From positions 1,832,501 to 1,896,500 of the forward strand of contig NZ_CP012719.1 in assembly GCF_001697145.1 (NCBI RefSeq): 64,000 nt of DNA. The letters run 5' to 3'. Below the pieces are notes generated by a model that was not told where the DNA came from, searched no databases, and saw only the letters and a list, made by a program, of their open reading frames with translations. Each line of letters starts with the position of its first letter. The stretch's first letter is position 1. The DNA comes from Streptococcus anginosus. Its GTDB lineage: Bacteria; Bacillota; Bacilli; Lactobacillales; Streptococcaceae. The translations under genes and the position numbers were made by a program. Positions 15,988 to 23,792 of this stretch are shown in pieces.

Positions 15988-18552
15988 TTACTTCTTTTCT
16001 CTGCGTTTCATGCCAACAAGTGCTAAAATAGCTGCTGCACTTAGGCCAAGAAGTCCTAAAACTGTTAAAGCAAGAGAAGATTTTTGACCTGTATTAGGAA
16101 GCGATTTTTTACTTGCCCTAGCTTGTCCACCTTTTGAAGTTGTTGCAGAAGGTGTGCCACCTTTATTTGAATGTTTGCTTCCGTCATGATCTGCTTTTTT
16201 ACCTTGGTTTTGTGCCTGACCATTTTGATCTTGTTGAGATTGCCCATTAGAGTCCGCTTTCTTTTCAGCTTTTAGGTTAATGGTCACAGATTTCGTCGCA
16301 ATGACATTGTTCAAGTCTGCTTTACCGTCTTTAGTTGCACCATAAACTGTGACTGTTGCTTTATAAGAATGCGTTCCATTAGCCTTTAATTGATCTAAAA
16401 GTGCTTGATTTTCTTTGCCAGTCGTATTACCGTTTAAAGCAACTTGATAGAAATATTTGCCTTTTTCTAAACCTACAAGTGGTAGGAGACCTGCATGGTT
16501 TGCTTTACCATTATCTGACCACGGTGCGCCATCTGAGGATTTCAACAAGAGACGTGTTAACATACCGTCACCACCGAAGAGCTCATACGGAATGACTTGG
16601 TTGACACCAGCTGTAAATGGTCCTGGATAGACTGCATTTGTCAAATAACTTGCAGGAACATCAATTTTATCTTTGATGTTATCTGCTACGGATTTTTTCA
16701 CTTGGTCAGCAGTCGTAGTACCGTTCAGATTCAAGTTCACTTGACGTGTTGCGATGACATTGTTCAAGTCTGCTTTACCATCTTTGGTTGCACCATAAAC
16801 CGTTACCGTTGCGGTATAACTGTGTGTGCCGTTCGCTTTCAGTTGATCCAAGAGAGCTTTGCCTTGTTTGCCGGCTACATTACCATTGAGTGACACTTGG
16901 TAGAAATATTTGCCTTTTGGAATGTTGGCAAAGGGTAGTAAGCCAGCGTGTTTTGCCGTGCCGTTATCTGACCATGGGGCGCCATTTGAAGATTTCAACA
17001 AGAGACGTGTTAACATCCCATCACCACCGAAGAGTTCATACGGAATGACTTCGTTCACGCCTGCCGTAAAGGGACCAGGGTGGTTCGCGTTTTGTAAGAA
17101 GGAAGCTGGTACATCTGTACTGCCCTTGATATTATCCGCTACAGATTGCTTAGCTTGAGCAAGAGATGGATCTTCTTGCGCTTTTTGACCATTCAAATTC
17201 AGATTTACTTGACGTGTTGCGATAACATTGTTCAAGTCTGCCTTACCATCCTTAGTTGCACCGTAAACTGTGACGGTTGCGGTATAACTGTGTGTGCCAT
17301 TCGCTTTCAATTGATCCAAGAGGGCCTTGCCTTGTTTGCCGGCCGCATTACCATTGAGTGACACTTGATAGAAATATTTACCTTTTGGAATGTTGGCAAA
17401 GGGTAGTAAGCCAGCGTGTTTTGCCGTGCCGTTATCTGACCATGGGGCGCCATTTGAAGATTTCAACAAGAGACGTGTTAACATCCCGTCACCACCGAAG
17501 AGTTCGTACGGAATGACTTCATTCACGCCTGCCGTAAAGGGACCAGGGTGGGTCGCATTGGCTAGGAAAGAAGCCGGAACATCTGTACTGCCCTTGATAT
17601 TATCCGCTACAGATTGCTTAGCTTGAGCAAGAGATGGATCTTCTTGCGCTTTTTGACCATTCAAATTCAGATTTACTTGACGTGTTGCGATAACATTGTT
17701 CAAGTCTGCCTTACCATCCTTAGTTGCACCGTAAACTGTGACGGTTGCGGTATAACTGTGTGTGCCGTTCGCTTTCAGTTGATCCAAGAGAACTTTGCCT
17801 TGTTTGCCGGCCGCATTACCATTGAGTGACACTTGATAGAAATATTTACCTTTTGGAATGTTGGCAAAAGGTAGTAAGCCAGCGTGTTTTGCCGTGCCGT
17901 TATCTGACCATGGGGCGCCATTTGAAGATTTCAACAAGAGACGTGTCAGCATACCATCACCACCGAAGAGTTCATACGGAATGACTTCGTTCACGCCTGC
18001 CGTAAAGGGACCGGGGTGGGTCGCGTTTTGTAAGAAGGAAGCAGGAACATCTGTACTGCCCTTGATATTGTCCGTTACAGATTGCTTAGCTTGAGCAAGA
18101 GATGGATCTTCTTGCGCTTTTGGAGTTGCTTCTTTTACAACTGTTTCTGACGCCTTTTGGATTTTTTTCGCAGCTTCTGCAATGGATTTGCCTACTTTGT
18201 TTTCTTTTGTAACTTCTTGTTTTTCTTGCACCTTTTTATCTGGTGTTTGAGTTGTTCTGCCAGACAAATCTTGTGAGGGCTTAGTTGCATCTGGCGTTTC
18301 TTTCTTGTCAGCTGTTGGTTTTTCAGATTGTCCTACTTTCGAATCAAGTATGGATTTCCCAGATTCTGTTGGACTATTTGACGGGGCTGTCGTGACCACC
18401 TTGTTTTGCGTACCAACTTGTGCATTTACAGGATTACTAATGAGAATAAAGAACCCACTTGCTACAACAACCGAAGCTACACCCACACTCAGGCGGCGAA
18501 TAGACCATTTGGTATATCTTTCATGATTTGGACGATGATTTTTGTCAACCAT
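15988..18552 (-). CDS. PavB-like LPXTG surface adhesin with four SSURE repeats
   Basis: Wall-anchored adhesin of 854 residues. It starts with a YSIRK-type signal peptide (KWSIRRLSVGVASV), then a Lys/Thr/Glu-rich linker and four repeats of about 150 residues carrying HPGPFTAGVNEVIPYELFGG and DGMLTRLLLKSS, the signature of SSURE domains that bind fibronectin and plasminogen in pneumococcal PavB. A low-complexity Gln/Asn/Lys region follows, then LPNTG, membrane helix and basic tail. Repeats 1-3 are nearly identical, while repeat 4 has diverged. ATG 18552 has a clear AAAGGAG; a longer frame to 18600 lacks one. Upstream, TTAAAGTTT occurs twice 42 bases apart. Confidence 0.9.
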   Translation of the reverse strand: MVDKNHRPNHERYTKWSIRRLSVGVASVVVASGFFILISNPVNAQVGTQNKVVTTAPSNSPTESGKSILDSKVGQSEKPTADKKETPDATKPSQDLSGRTTQTPDKKVQEKQEVTKENKVGKSIAEAAKKIQKASETVVKEATPKAQEDPSLAQAKQSVTDNIKGSTDVPASFLQNATHPGPFTAGVNEVIPYELFGGDGMLTRLLLKSSNGAPWSDNGTAKHAGLLPFANIPKGKYFYQVSLNGNAAGKQGKVLLDQLKANGTHSYTATVTVYGATKDGKADLNNVIATRQVNLNLNGQKAQEDPSLAQAKQSVADNIKGSTDVPASFLANATHPGPFTAGVNEVIPYELFGGDGMLTRLLLKSSNGAPWSDNGTAKHAGLLPFANIPKGKYFYQVSLNGNAAGKQGKALLDQLKANGTHSYTATVTVYGATKDGKADLNNVIATRQVNLNLNGQKAQEDPSLAQAKQSVADNIKGSTDVPASFLQNANHPGPFTAGVNEVIPYELFGGDGMLTRLLLKSSNGAPWSDNGTAKHAGLLPFANIPKGKYFYQVSLNGNVAGKQGKALLDQLKANGTHSYTATVTVYGATKDGKADLNNVIATRQVNLNLNGTTTADQVKKSVADNIKDKIDVPASYLTNAVYPGPFTAGVNQVIPYELFGGDGMLTRLLLKSSDGAPWSDNGKANHAGLLPLVGLEKGKYFYQVALNGNTTGKENQALLDQLKANGTHSYKATVTVYGATKDGKADLNNVIATKSVTINLKAEKKADSNGQSQQDQNGQAQNQGKKADHDGSKHSNKGGTPSATTSKGGQARASKKSLPNTGQKSSLALTVLGLLGLSAAAILALVGMKRREKK
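16717..18120 (-). repeat. Three near-identical 468-bp tandem repeats (SSURE units)
   Basis: The 468-bp period (156 codons) is seen from repeated blocks at about 16717, 17185 and 17653. Differences are a few bases per unit. A fourth, diverged unit follows at about 16270-16716. Boundaries are approximate. Confidence 0.85.
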
Positions 18553-18690
18553 ATTATTTACTCCTTTGATTATTTTTAATGGTTGATTAAAGTTTACCAA
18601 GCTCTTATTAACTATCCGTAAGACAAAGTTAAAGTTTTTCTTAAATAAGCATTATTTCTTGCTTATTTATAGAATTTTCACATGTTGTGA

Positions 18691-18696
18691 TATACT
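18691..18696 (+). promoter_or_regulatory. Extended -10 of the decayed phosphoglycerate mutase-like gene
   Basis: TGATATACT (TG at 18688) lies 8 bases before ATG 18704, which leaves almost no leader and no clear ribosome site. Confidence 0.45.
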
Positions 18697-18703
18697 AGAT
18701 TAC

Positions 18704-19237
18704 ATGAACAACATTTATTATTTTGTCCGTCACGCGCACTCAACTTACACACCTGACGAATGGACACGCCCTTTGTCACAAAAGGGACTCACTTCCCTCT
18801 CACAATTAAAAATACTAGAGAATAAGCCAATCTCTGCTATTTATTCTAGTCCTTACCAACGAGCAGTTGAAACGATTGAGCCTTTGGCACTAACCTTTGG
18901 GCTTCCGATTCAACTTGATAAGCGATTGATTGAACGAAAACTAAGCAGTCAGCAGGTTTCCGACCAAACATTTGAAACTACACTCAAGCAACTTTGGCAA
19001 AATCCTGACAGTTCTCTACCGGGTGGCGAATCAAATCTCATAGCTCAAAACCGAGCTCTATCATTTCTGCAAGAATTAGAAGAAAATCACTAAGATGAAC
19101 ACATCATCATCAGTTCTCACGGCAATCTGATTTGTATCCTGCTCAGCTATTTTGATGGACAAATCCATTATGATTTTTGGAAACAACTGCCCATGCCCGC
19201 TATTTTGATATTAAAAGATGAAAAAGTATACTTGTAG
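18704..19237 (+). pseudogene. Histidine phosphatase/phosphoglycerate mutase-like gene broken by a nonsense codon
   Basis: The reading frame begins with the catalytic RHA motif (YYFVRHAHSTY) and runs 129 codons to a TAA at 19091-19093. The same frame then continues for 48 codons (DEHIIISSHGNL and onward) to a TAG at 19235. SSHGN carries the second catalytic His of the family, so the stop removes an essential part of the active site. No frameshift is needed, so a single substitution (for example TAC, CAA or GAA to TAA) would explain it. The truncated product is probably inactive. Small members of this family act on phospho-sugars or nucleotides; the substrate is unknown. Confidence 0.8.
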
Positions 19238-19294
19238 TAAGATTTGAATTAACTTTATCTATCAGTCACAAATTATTTTTTCACTAGTGAAACT

Positions 19295-19332
19295 CCTAAA
19301 CTATTCCTATTTAGTTTAGGAATTTTTATTTG
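19295..19332 (+). terminator. Rho-independent terminator
   Basis: CCTAAACTA and TAGTTTAGG (9-bp perfect stem, 8-base loop) are followed by AATTTTTATTTG. It ends the transcript of the broken mutase-like gene. Confidence 0.75.
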
Positions 19333-19349
19333 ACAAATGATTTTCCAAA

Positions 19350-19676
19350 TCACCTCAAGTCCTTATACAGTTTCTTTCGCGTTCGTTTCTTCCATGAAAA
19401 TGGTTCTTGCTCTCCTTTGGTCTGCTCTTGATTCTCAAAACCGCTCCCCTCCAAACTCGTAACTGAATTTTTGGCTAAGTTCCGAATGTAAGCCTTGGTT
19501 CTGTCTCGAATAAAGTCTTGCGGTGACTCACCATTTAATCGTAATAAGTTCGTATGAGGTTGCCAGATAAAGTAATAAAAATCCCCTGTCTCCACCAACC
19601 GATAACATAAATAATGAACTCCTTGCTTAACCACCCAACTATCTACCAAATACAACAATCGTTGCCGATACAACAT
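19350..19676 (-). CDS. Hypothetical protein, possibly 5'-truncated
   Basis: I do not recognise this protein (109 residues). It is basic and rich in aromatic residues, with a GDFYYFIWQPHTNLLRLNG segment and a strongly basic C-terminus (KKRTRKKLYK). ATG 19676 has a GGAAGG site. The same frame stays open upstream to 19790 with a hydrophobic stretch, stopping exactly where the IS200 remnant ends. The original gene may therefore have been longer and lost its 5' end at the insertion junction. No operon partner is visible. Confidence 0.45.
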   Translation of the reverse strand: MLYRQRLLYLVDSWVVKQGVHYLCYRLVETGDFYYFIWQPHTNLLRLNGESPQDFIRDRTKAYIRNLAKNSVTSLEGSGFENQEQTKGEQEPFSWKKRTRKKLYKDLR

Positions 19677-19814
19677 TTTCCTTCCTTCAAATATCTTCAA
19701 AGATGTCGTTGAATAATAAATCGTTTCATGTTCTGTTTTCCGGACGAGAAGATAACTCCCTATCGGAAAAATATAGAGAAAGAAAATCAACTAAAATTCT
19801 CATCGTTTTGAACA

Positions 19815-20087
19815 TCAAATTATGAGACTGCTCTTACCGTTTAAATAACCCATACAACTTGCAACTCTGAGTTTCGGAGGAATACTCACTAACATGTAAA
19901 TATGATCCGAACTTACATTCGCTTCATGAATCGTCACTCCCTTACGCTCACACAAATCACAAATAATCTTGCCGATACTGGACTTGTATCTGCCATATAT
20001 AATTTAGCGACTATATTTGGGTGCGAAAACGATATGATAACTACAATTCCAACGATTATGTGATAAACTTTCATTATCCTCTCTCAT
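19815..20087 (-). pseudogene. IS200/IS605-family TnpA remnant
   Basis: From ATG 20087 (preceded by AAGGAGG) the frame reads NESLSHNRWNCSYHIVFAPK, typical of the TnpA N-terminus. It is then interrupted by TAA where the family has Gln (CAA to TAA), and resumes with IIYGRYKSSIG, DLCERKGVTIHEANVSSDHI and LVSIPPKLRVASCMGYL. A lost base in IIFD then shifts the frame. The C-terminal part with the catalytic Tyr is missing, so the element cannot move by itself. Confidence 0.8.
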
Positions 20088-20185
20088 GAGGTACCTCCTT
20101 TATGATCTGATGGGGTGGTGGGGAAACCACTTCTATACTTATCATTTGGGGAGGGATTTTTATTACCTCGCTGGAAGCTCCACGG

Positions 20186-20208
20186 AACCACTAGCATAGC
20201 TAGTGGTT
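20186..20208. repeat. IS200-type terminal hairpin
   Basis: AACCACTAGC and GCTAGTGGTT (10-bp perfect stem, 3-base loop) lie about 100 bases upstream of the tnpA start, as expected for the left-end palindrome recognised by TnpA. The matching right end is not visible. Confidence 0.6.
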
Positions 20209-20222
20209 TTCGCAAGACAAAA

Positions 20223-20247
20223 AGAGAGAATCAGATTGATTCTCTCT
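20223..20247 (-). terminator. Terminator of the choline-binding protein gene
   Basis: An 11-bp perfect stem (AGAGAGAATCA with TGATTCTCTCT), 3-base loop, followed on the minus strand by TTTTTGTC. It lies about 100 bases past the stop. Confidence 0.8.
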
Positions 20248-20347
20248 AAGGTTTCATTATAAGCCACTCATTACAATTGACAAAGTACCAATACTACTAA
20301 GGGAATGCTTATGATATTGCAAAAAAAGTAAATCTTATTTAATATTA

Positions 20348-21817
20348 TTAAGATCTTTTAAGATGGTTAGGAATCCATTTACCATCGGCGCCTACATAGT
20401 ATTTTCCATTGTCTACCCAAGCGTTTCTAGCCATTTTACCATCTTGCCCGACCCAATAGGTATTGTCAATCCATTGGTTTTTTGCTGGAGTGCCGTCTGC
20501 TTTGTAGTAGAACCAATCACCTTTGGCATCCTTATGCCAACCAGGTTTATGAGCGTCTTTCACCCATTTACCATCAGCTCCTACATAGTATTTCCCGTTG
20601 TCAACCCAAGCGTTTCTCGCCATTTTTCCATCTTGCCCGACCCAATAGGTATTGTCAATCCATTGATTTTTCGCTGGAGTGCCGTCTGCTTTGTAGTAGA
20701 ACCAATCACCTTTGGCATCCTTATGCCAACCAGGTTTATGAGCGTCTTTCACCCATTTACCATCAGCTCCTACATAGTATTTTCCGTTGTCAACCCAAGA
20801 ATTTCTCGCCATTTTTCCATCTTGCCCGACCCAATAGGTATTGTTAATCCATTGGTTTTTCGCTAGAGTGCCATCTGCTTTGTAATAGAACCAATCACCT
20901 TTAGCATCCTGTCCCCAACTATTCTTTTTTCCTTGAATATTGAAAACGAGTTTGACAGTAGTATTTTCGGTAACTTTATTTTTTTTCGGTAATCTTAGTG
21001 TAATTGGAACAGTGTAGTTTCCTATTTTTTTAGGAGAACCGGTTATTTGTGAACCACCACCATTTTTCGTAACTTTTACTGTTAAGCCTTCTGGTAGCTG
21101 TTTTCGAACTTGCTCCCAGTCTATTTGAACATCTTTTCCATACCCTAAATAGATTGAAAAGTCTTTCCCGCGCTTAAGATTGAAAGTTTTTTGTTGATTT
21201 TCTTTTAGAACTGAAGTTGGTTCCACAAGATTGCTATCCTTGGTTAAGAGAACAGGTTTTTTATTAAGATAGGTATCATAAATAGCATCATCTGGAGAGA
21301 CTATTGTTTTGCCGCTTACTTCTTTCCCTGTTTTATCAGTATAATAATAGTGAGGGGATGTTGTAGGGGTGGTATAACTCACTTCTTGATATTTTGTACC
21401 GTCCTTATTTGTTTTTATTTCAATTTTATAAGGGGTACGCTCATTATCACCAATATTTAAACCACCTAGGTCAGCAAGAAAAAAGTGGAAATCTTTAGTT
21501 TCTTCATTATATCCATAAGTTCGTATCAATTTTTTGGATAAGATATCACCTTTCATATTTTTTAAAATTTCAGTGATATAATTTTGCCCTAATTGTCCTT
21601 TGAATGTTGTTCTATAAGTAAATAAAGGCTTTCCAGACTTAACTTCATCTTCTGTTTTCCAAACTTTGATAGTGATATCTTTGTTTATGTTGTTTTGTTT
21701 ATGTTGCAACAACTTTGAAGTGTTTGAAGATGTGATTGCTGATACAGGAGTTGCAGACATTAAAAATGCTAAGCCGACTCCACCAATGATAAGTGTAGCT
21801 TTTTTCATTTTAGACAT
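20348..21817 (-). CDS. Choline-binding surface protein
   Basis: Secreted protein of 489 residues: signal peptide (about 1-27, ending VSA), a unique N-terminal region (about 28-300) with an Ig-like C-terminal part, then a repeat domain with three 63-residue units built from GDWFYYKADGT, TYWVGQDGKMA and KYYVGADGKW. These aromatic repeats are typical of choline- or related cell-wall-binding modules. The protein lacks an LPXTG signal, so it should hold non-covalently to phosphocholine on teichoic acid or polysaccharide. The neighbouring lic genes support choline rather than glucan as the ligand. ATG 21817 has AAAGGAA. I do not recognise the N-terminal domain. Confidence 0.82.
   Translation of the reverse strand: MSKMKKATLIIGGVGLAFLMSATPVSAITSSNTSKLLQHKQNNINKDITIKVWKTEDEVKSGKPLFTYRTTFKGQLGQNYITEILKNMKGDILSKKLIRTYGYNEETKDFHFFLADLGGLNIGDNERTPYKIEIKTNKDGTKYQEVSYTTPTTSPHYYYTDKTGKEVSGKTIVSPDDAIYDTYLNKKPVLLTKDSNLVEPTSVLKENQQKTFNLKRGKDFSIYLGYGKDVQIDWEQVRKQLPEGLTVKVTKNGGGSQITGSPKKIGNYTVPITLRLPKKNKVTENTTVKLVFNIQGKKNSWGQDAKGDWFYYKADGTLAKNQWINNTYWVGQDGKMARNSWVDNGKYYVGADGKWVKDAHKPGWHKDAKGDWFYYKADGTPAKNQWIDNTYWVGQDGKMARNAWVDNGKYYVGADGKWVKDAHKPGWHKDAKGDWFYYKADGTPAKNQWIDNTYWVGQDGKMARNAWVDNGKYYVGADGKWIPNHLKRS
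20360..20920 (-). repeat. 189-bp tandem repeats encoding choline-binding modules
   Basis: Three near-identical units of 189 bp; for example the same block recurs at 20541 and 20730. They encode paired aromatic repeats of the choline-binding domain. Boundaries are approximate. Confidence 0.8.
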
Positions 21818-21850
21818 AGTAACATTTCCTTTGAATTTATAATATAATTT

Positions 21851-21859
21851 ATTATATCA
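21851..21859 (-). promoter_or_regulatory. Extended -10 promoter of the choline-binding protein gene
   Basis: On the minus strand TGATATAAT lies 34 bases before ATG 21817. No convincing -35 is seen. Confidence 0.55.
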
Positions 21860-22002
21860 TGTGTTTCAATTTGTTTTTTGCATTTTTTGTAAGTTATATG
21901 TAAAAATTATATTTAGCTAAGACGAGAATTTTTAATCAAATCTATAGTTGTTTGGTAATGAGGATGCTTTTCGATGATGACTATTATTTTAAAGCTGATT
22001 CT

Positions 22003-22080
22003 TACAATCACAAGCGAATCAAAACAAAATTAAAAGGATTGAGTCCTGTTCAATACAAAACCAAATCCTTTCAACAATTA
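22003..22080 (+). pseudogene. IS3-family transposase C-terminal remnant
   Basis: The plus strand encodes YNHKRIKTKLKGLSPVQYKT then KSFQ, the characteristic C-terminal end of OrfB transposases of IS3-family (IS150-like) elements. Only about 25 codons remain, with no catalytic DDE region and no terminal repeats visible. It lies between the choline-binding protein gene and the lic genes. Confidence 0.75.
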
Positions 22081-22128
22081 TTTTGGAGTCAGCACACAGT
22101 TTTCTGCTTCTTTTTCTGTAAGAATTCG

Positions 22129-22833
22129 TTATTTATCACTTTGATATTGGGAGTATCCTAATACATTATGTAGATGTTGCAAATCTTCTAGACTATCAAT
22201 TTCAAAAATACTGTTATGGGAAATAGATTGGATTTTAACGTTTAAGTTAGGGAGCTGATCTAGAACGATATTATCCCAATAAATATCTGCATAATTTCCT
22301 AACTCAAATTTTTTTTCAATTGCTTCTTGTAATAAAGCACCATCTGTAGAATTCCAATAGGAAACTCCGCACATAATAGGTCCTTCTCCATCTTCAATAG
22401 TGATATCTGTCACAAAAGAATCACTATTGGTGTGAAGAACCCATTCTTGCTTAAAATTTGTTTTATAAGCAGAAAAATAAGTAGAAGTTTCTAGATTGTT
22501 TGATAAAAAATTATCAACTAAATAATTATCGGCATCAATAACATAAGTATTTGATAGATACTGTTTGACTAAATACATTGTATAAAAATTATTATAAATA
22601 GCATATTTGTCATTATGTACTAAAGTTACTTGATATTTATCTTTTAAAAATTCAAATTTTTCGGCTAAGTGACCTGTAACAATAATAATTTCATCTATGC
22701 CTTTTTCTCGTAAGAAATGGATTTGTCGTTCAATCAAGGTTTCGTCTCCTATCTTGATTAAAGATTTGGGAGTCGTTAGAGTAATTGGTCGGAGACGAGT
22801 TCCCATGCCAGCAGCTAAAATAATAGCTCTCAT
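22129..22833 (-). CDS. licC: LicC-like phosphocholine cytidylyltransferase
   Basis: Cytosolic nucleotidyltransferase of 234 residues that should make CDP-choline from CTP and phosphocholine. It has the canonical signature LAAGMGTRLRP (residues 6-16), the following TPKSLIKIG, the YVIDADNYL metal-binding segment and a YWDNIV segment close to pneumococcal LicC. Length matches the family. It is the last gene of a three-gene minus-strand operon, 35 bases behind licB. Start ATG 22833 has only a weak GTAGG site, so translation may partly depend on coupling. Catalytic residues look intact. Confidence 0.85.
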   Translation of the reverse strand: MRAIILAAGMGTRLRPITLTTPKSLIKIGDETLIERQIHFLREKGIDEIIIVTGHLAEKFEFLKDKYQVTLVHNDKYAIYNNFYTMYLVKQYLSNTYVIDADNYLVDNFLSNNLETSTYFSAYKTNFKQEWVLHTNSDSFVTDITIEDGEGPIMCGVSYWNSTDGALLQEAIEKKFELGNYADIYWDNIVLDQLPNLNVKIQSISHNSIFEIDSLEDLQHLHNVLGYSQYQSDK

Positions 22834-22868
22834 AATAACCTACTTTCTGATTTATACAATGTTATGGT

Positions 22869-23792
22869 TCACTCTTTTGAGATGAAAAGAGTACCGATGA
22901 TAATCATGATACTACATAAAATCAACTTTATGTCAAAATGTCCACCAATTAGTAAGATACTAAAAATAATAGCCCAGATAGAGTAGGTGACATTCATTCC
23001 TGTTGCTTTGACGGGTCCGATTGTATCAATAGCTTGATAGTAGAAAAGGTAGGATGTAGTACCGATAAGCGCTAAGGCGATGATAGCAAAAGTAATAGGA
23101 CGACTTAATACGCTGTAAAAATTAAACAAAGCATGCCCTTCAAAAACGATAAAGAAAAAGTAAACGATACTGGATACCCATTGCCGTATGAACAGTGCTT
23201 CTTTTGGAGTAATATCATCTTTCATACCATAGGCGCAAATAACGCTTTCTGATGCCCAACCGCCAGCACAAATACAGGCCGCGATGAAACCCCAAACTGC
23301 TTGTTCATTTAAAGAGTTAAGCTGAGAATATCCTAATATACTGATAGCTAGTACAGATAGAAGCAGTCCTATCCATCCTTTTTTGGTTAAATAATCCTTT
23401 AAAAATAGAGCTCCTAAAACGGCAGCTACAACTGGATATAGAGCGGAGATACTTGCAGTATATCCAGCTCCAATTGTATCAATGGCATATAAATAAGCAC
23501 GCATGCCAATAGGACCGCCAAATAAAGCAGCAAACATTACAAATAAAGCACTTTTGAGTTTGAATTTTGAAATAGTCGTTCGTAGTTCACCTTTTATACC
23601 CTGCAAAATTGTTAAATATAAAGCAGAAAATAGATCATGGAAAAAAGCTAGAAGTAACGATGCAGCCACTAAACGTTTGTCAACCAATGAAAATGGAACG
23701 GCGAGTAACACCCATCCATTAAAGGCTGTATCTGCTCCCCATAGTAGTCCCGATAATAAACCACTGAAAATTCCTTTACGATAAGAGTTCAT
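22869..23792 (-). CDS. licB: LicB-like choline transporter (DMT superfamily)
   Basis: Membrane protein of 307 residues with about ten hydrophobic helices in two EamA-type halves. The N-terminal GLLSGLLWGADTAFNG and the central GGPIGMRAYLYAIDTIGAGY resemble LicB choline permeases. It would take up choline for activation by the kinase and cytidylyltransferase encoded on either side. The start overlaps the 3' end of the fusion gene by 17 bases and has a GAGAGG site, a clear sign of translational coupling in one operon. Confidence 0.83.
   Translation of the reverse strand: MNSYRKGIFSGLLSGLLWGADTAFNGWVLLAVPFSLVDKRLVAASLLLAFFHDLFSALYLTILQGIKGELRTTISKFKLKSALFVMFAALFGGPIGMRAYLYAIDTIGAGYTASISALYPVVAAVLGALFLKDYLTKKGWIGLLLSVLAISILGYSQLNSLNEQAVWGFIAACICAGGWASESVICAYGMKDDITPKEALFIRQWVSSIVYFFFIVFEGHALFNFYSVLSRPITFAIIALALIGTTSYLFYYQAIDTIGPVKATGMNVTYSIWAIIFSILLIGGHFDIKLILCSIMIIIGTLFISKE

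Noticed and set aside
16270-18120. Regularly repeated DNA that could suggest a CRISPR array
   Set aside because: Units are 468 bp, coding, without short spacers; they encode SSURE protein repeats.
20360-20920. Long plus-strand frames (up to 167 codons) opposite the choline-binding repeats
   Set aside because: They are mirror frames of the repeat DNA, have no ribosome site, and the minus-strand gene is clear.
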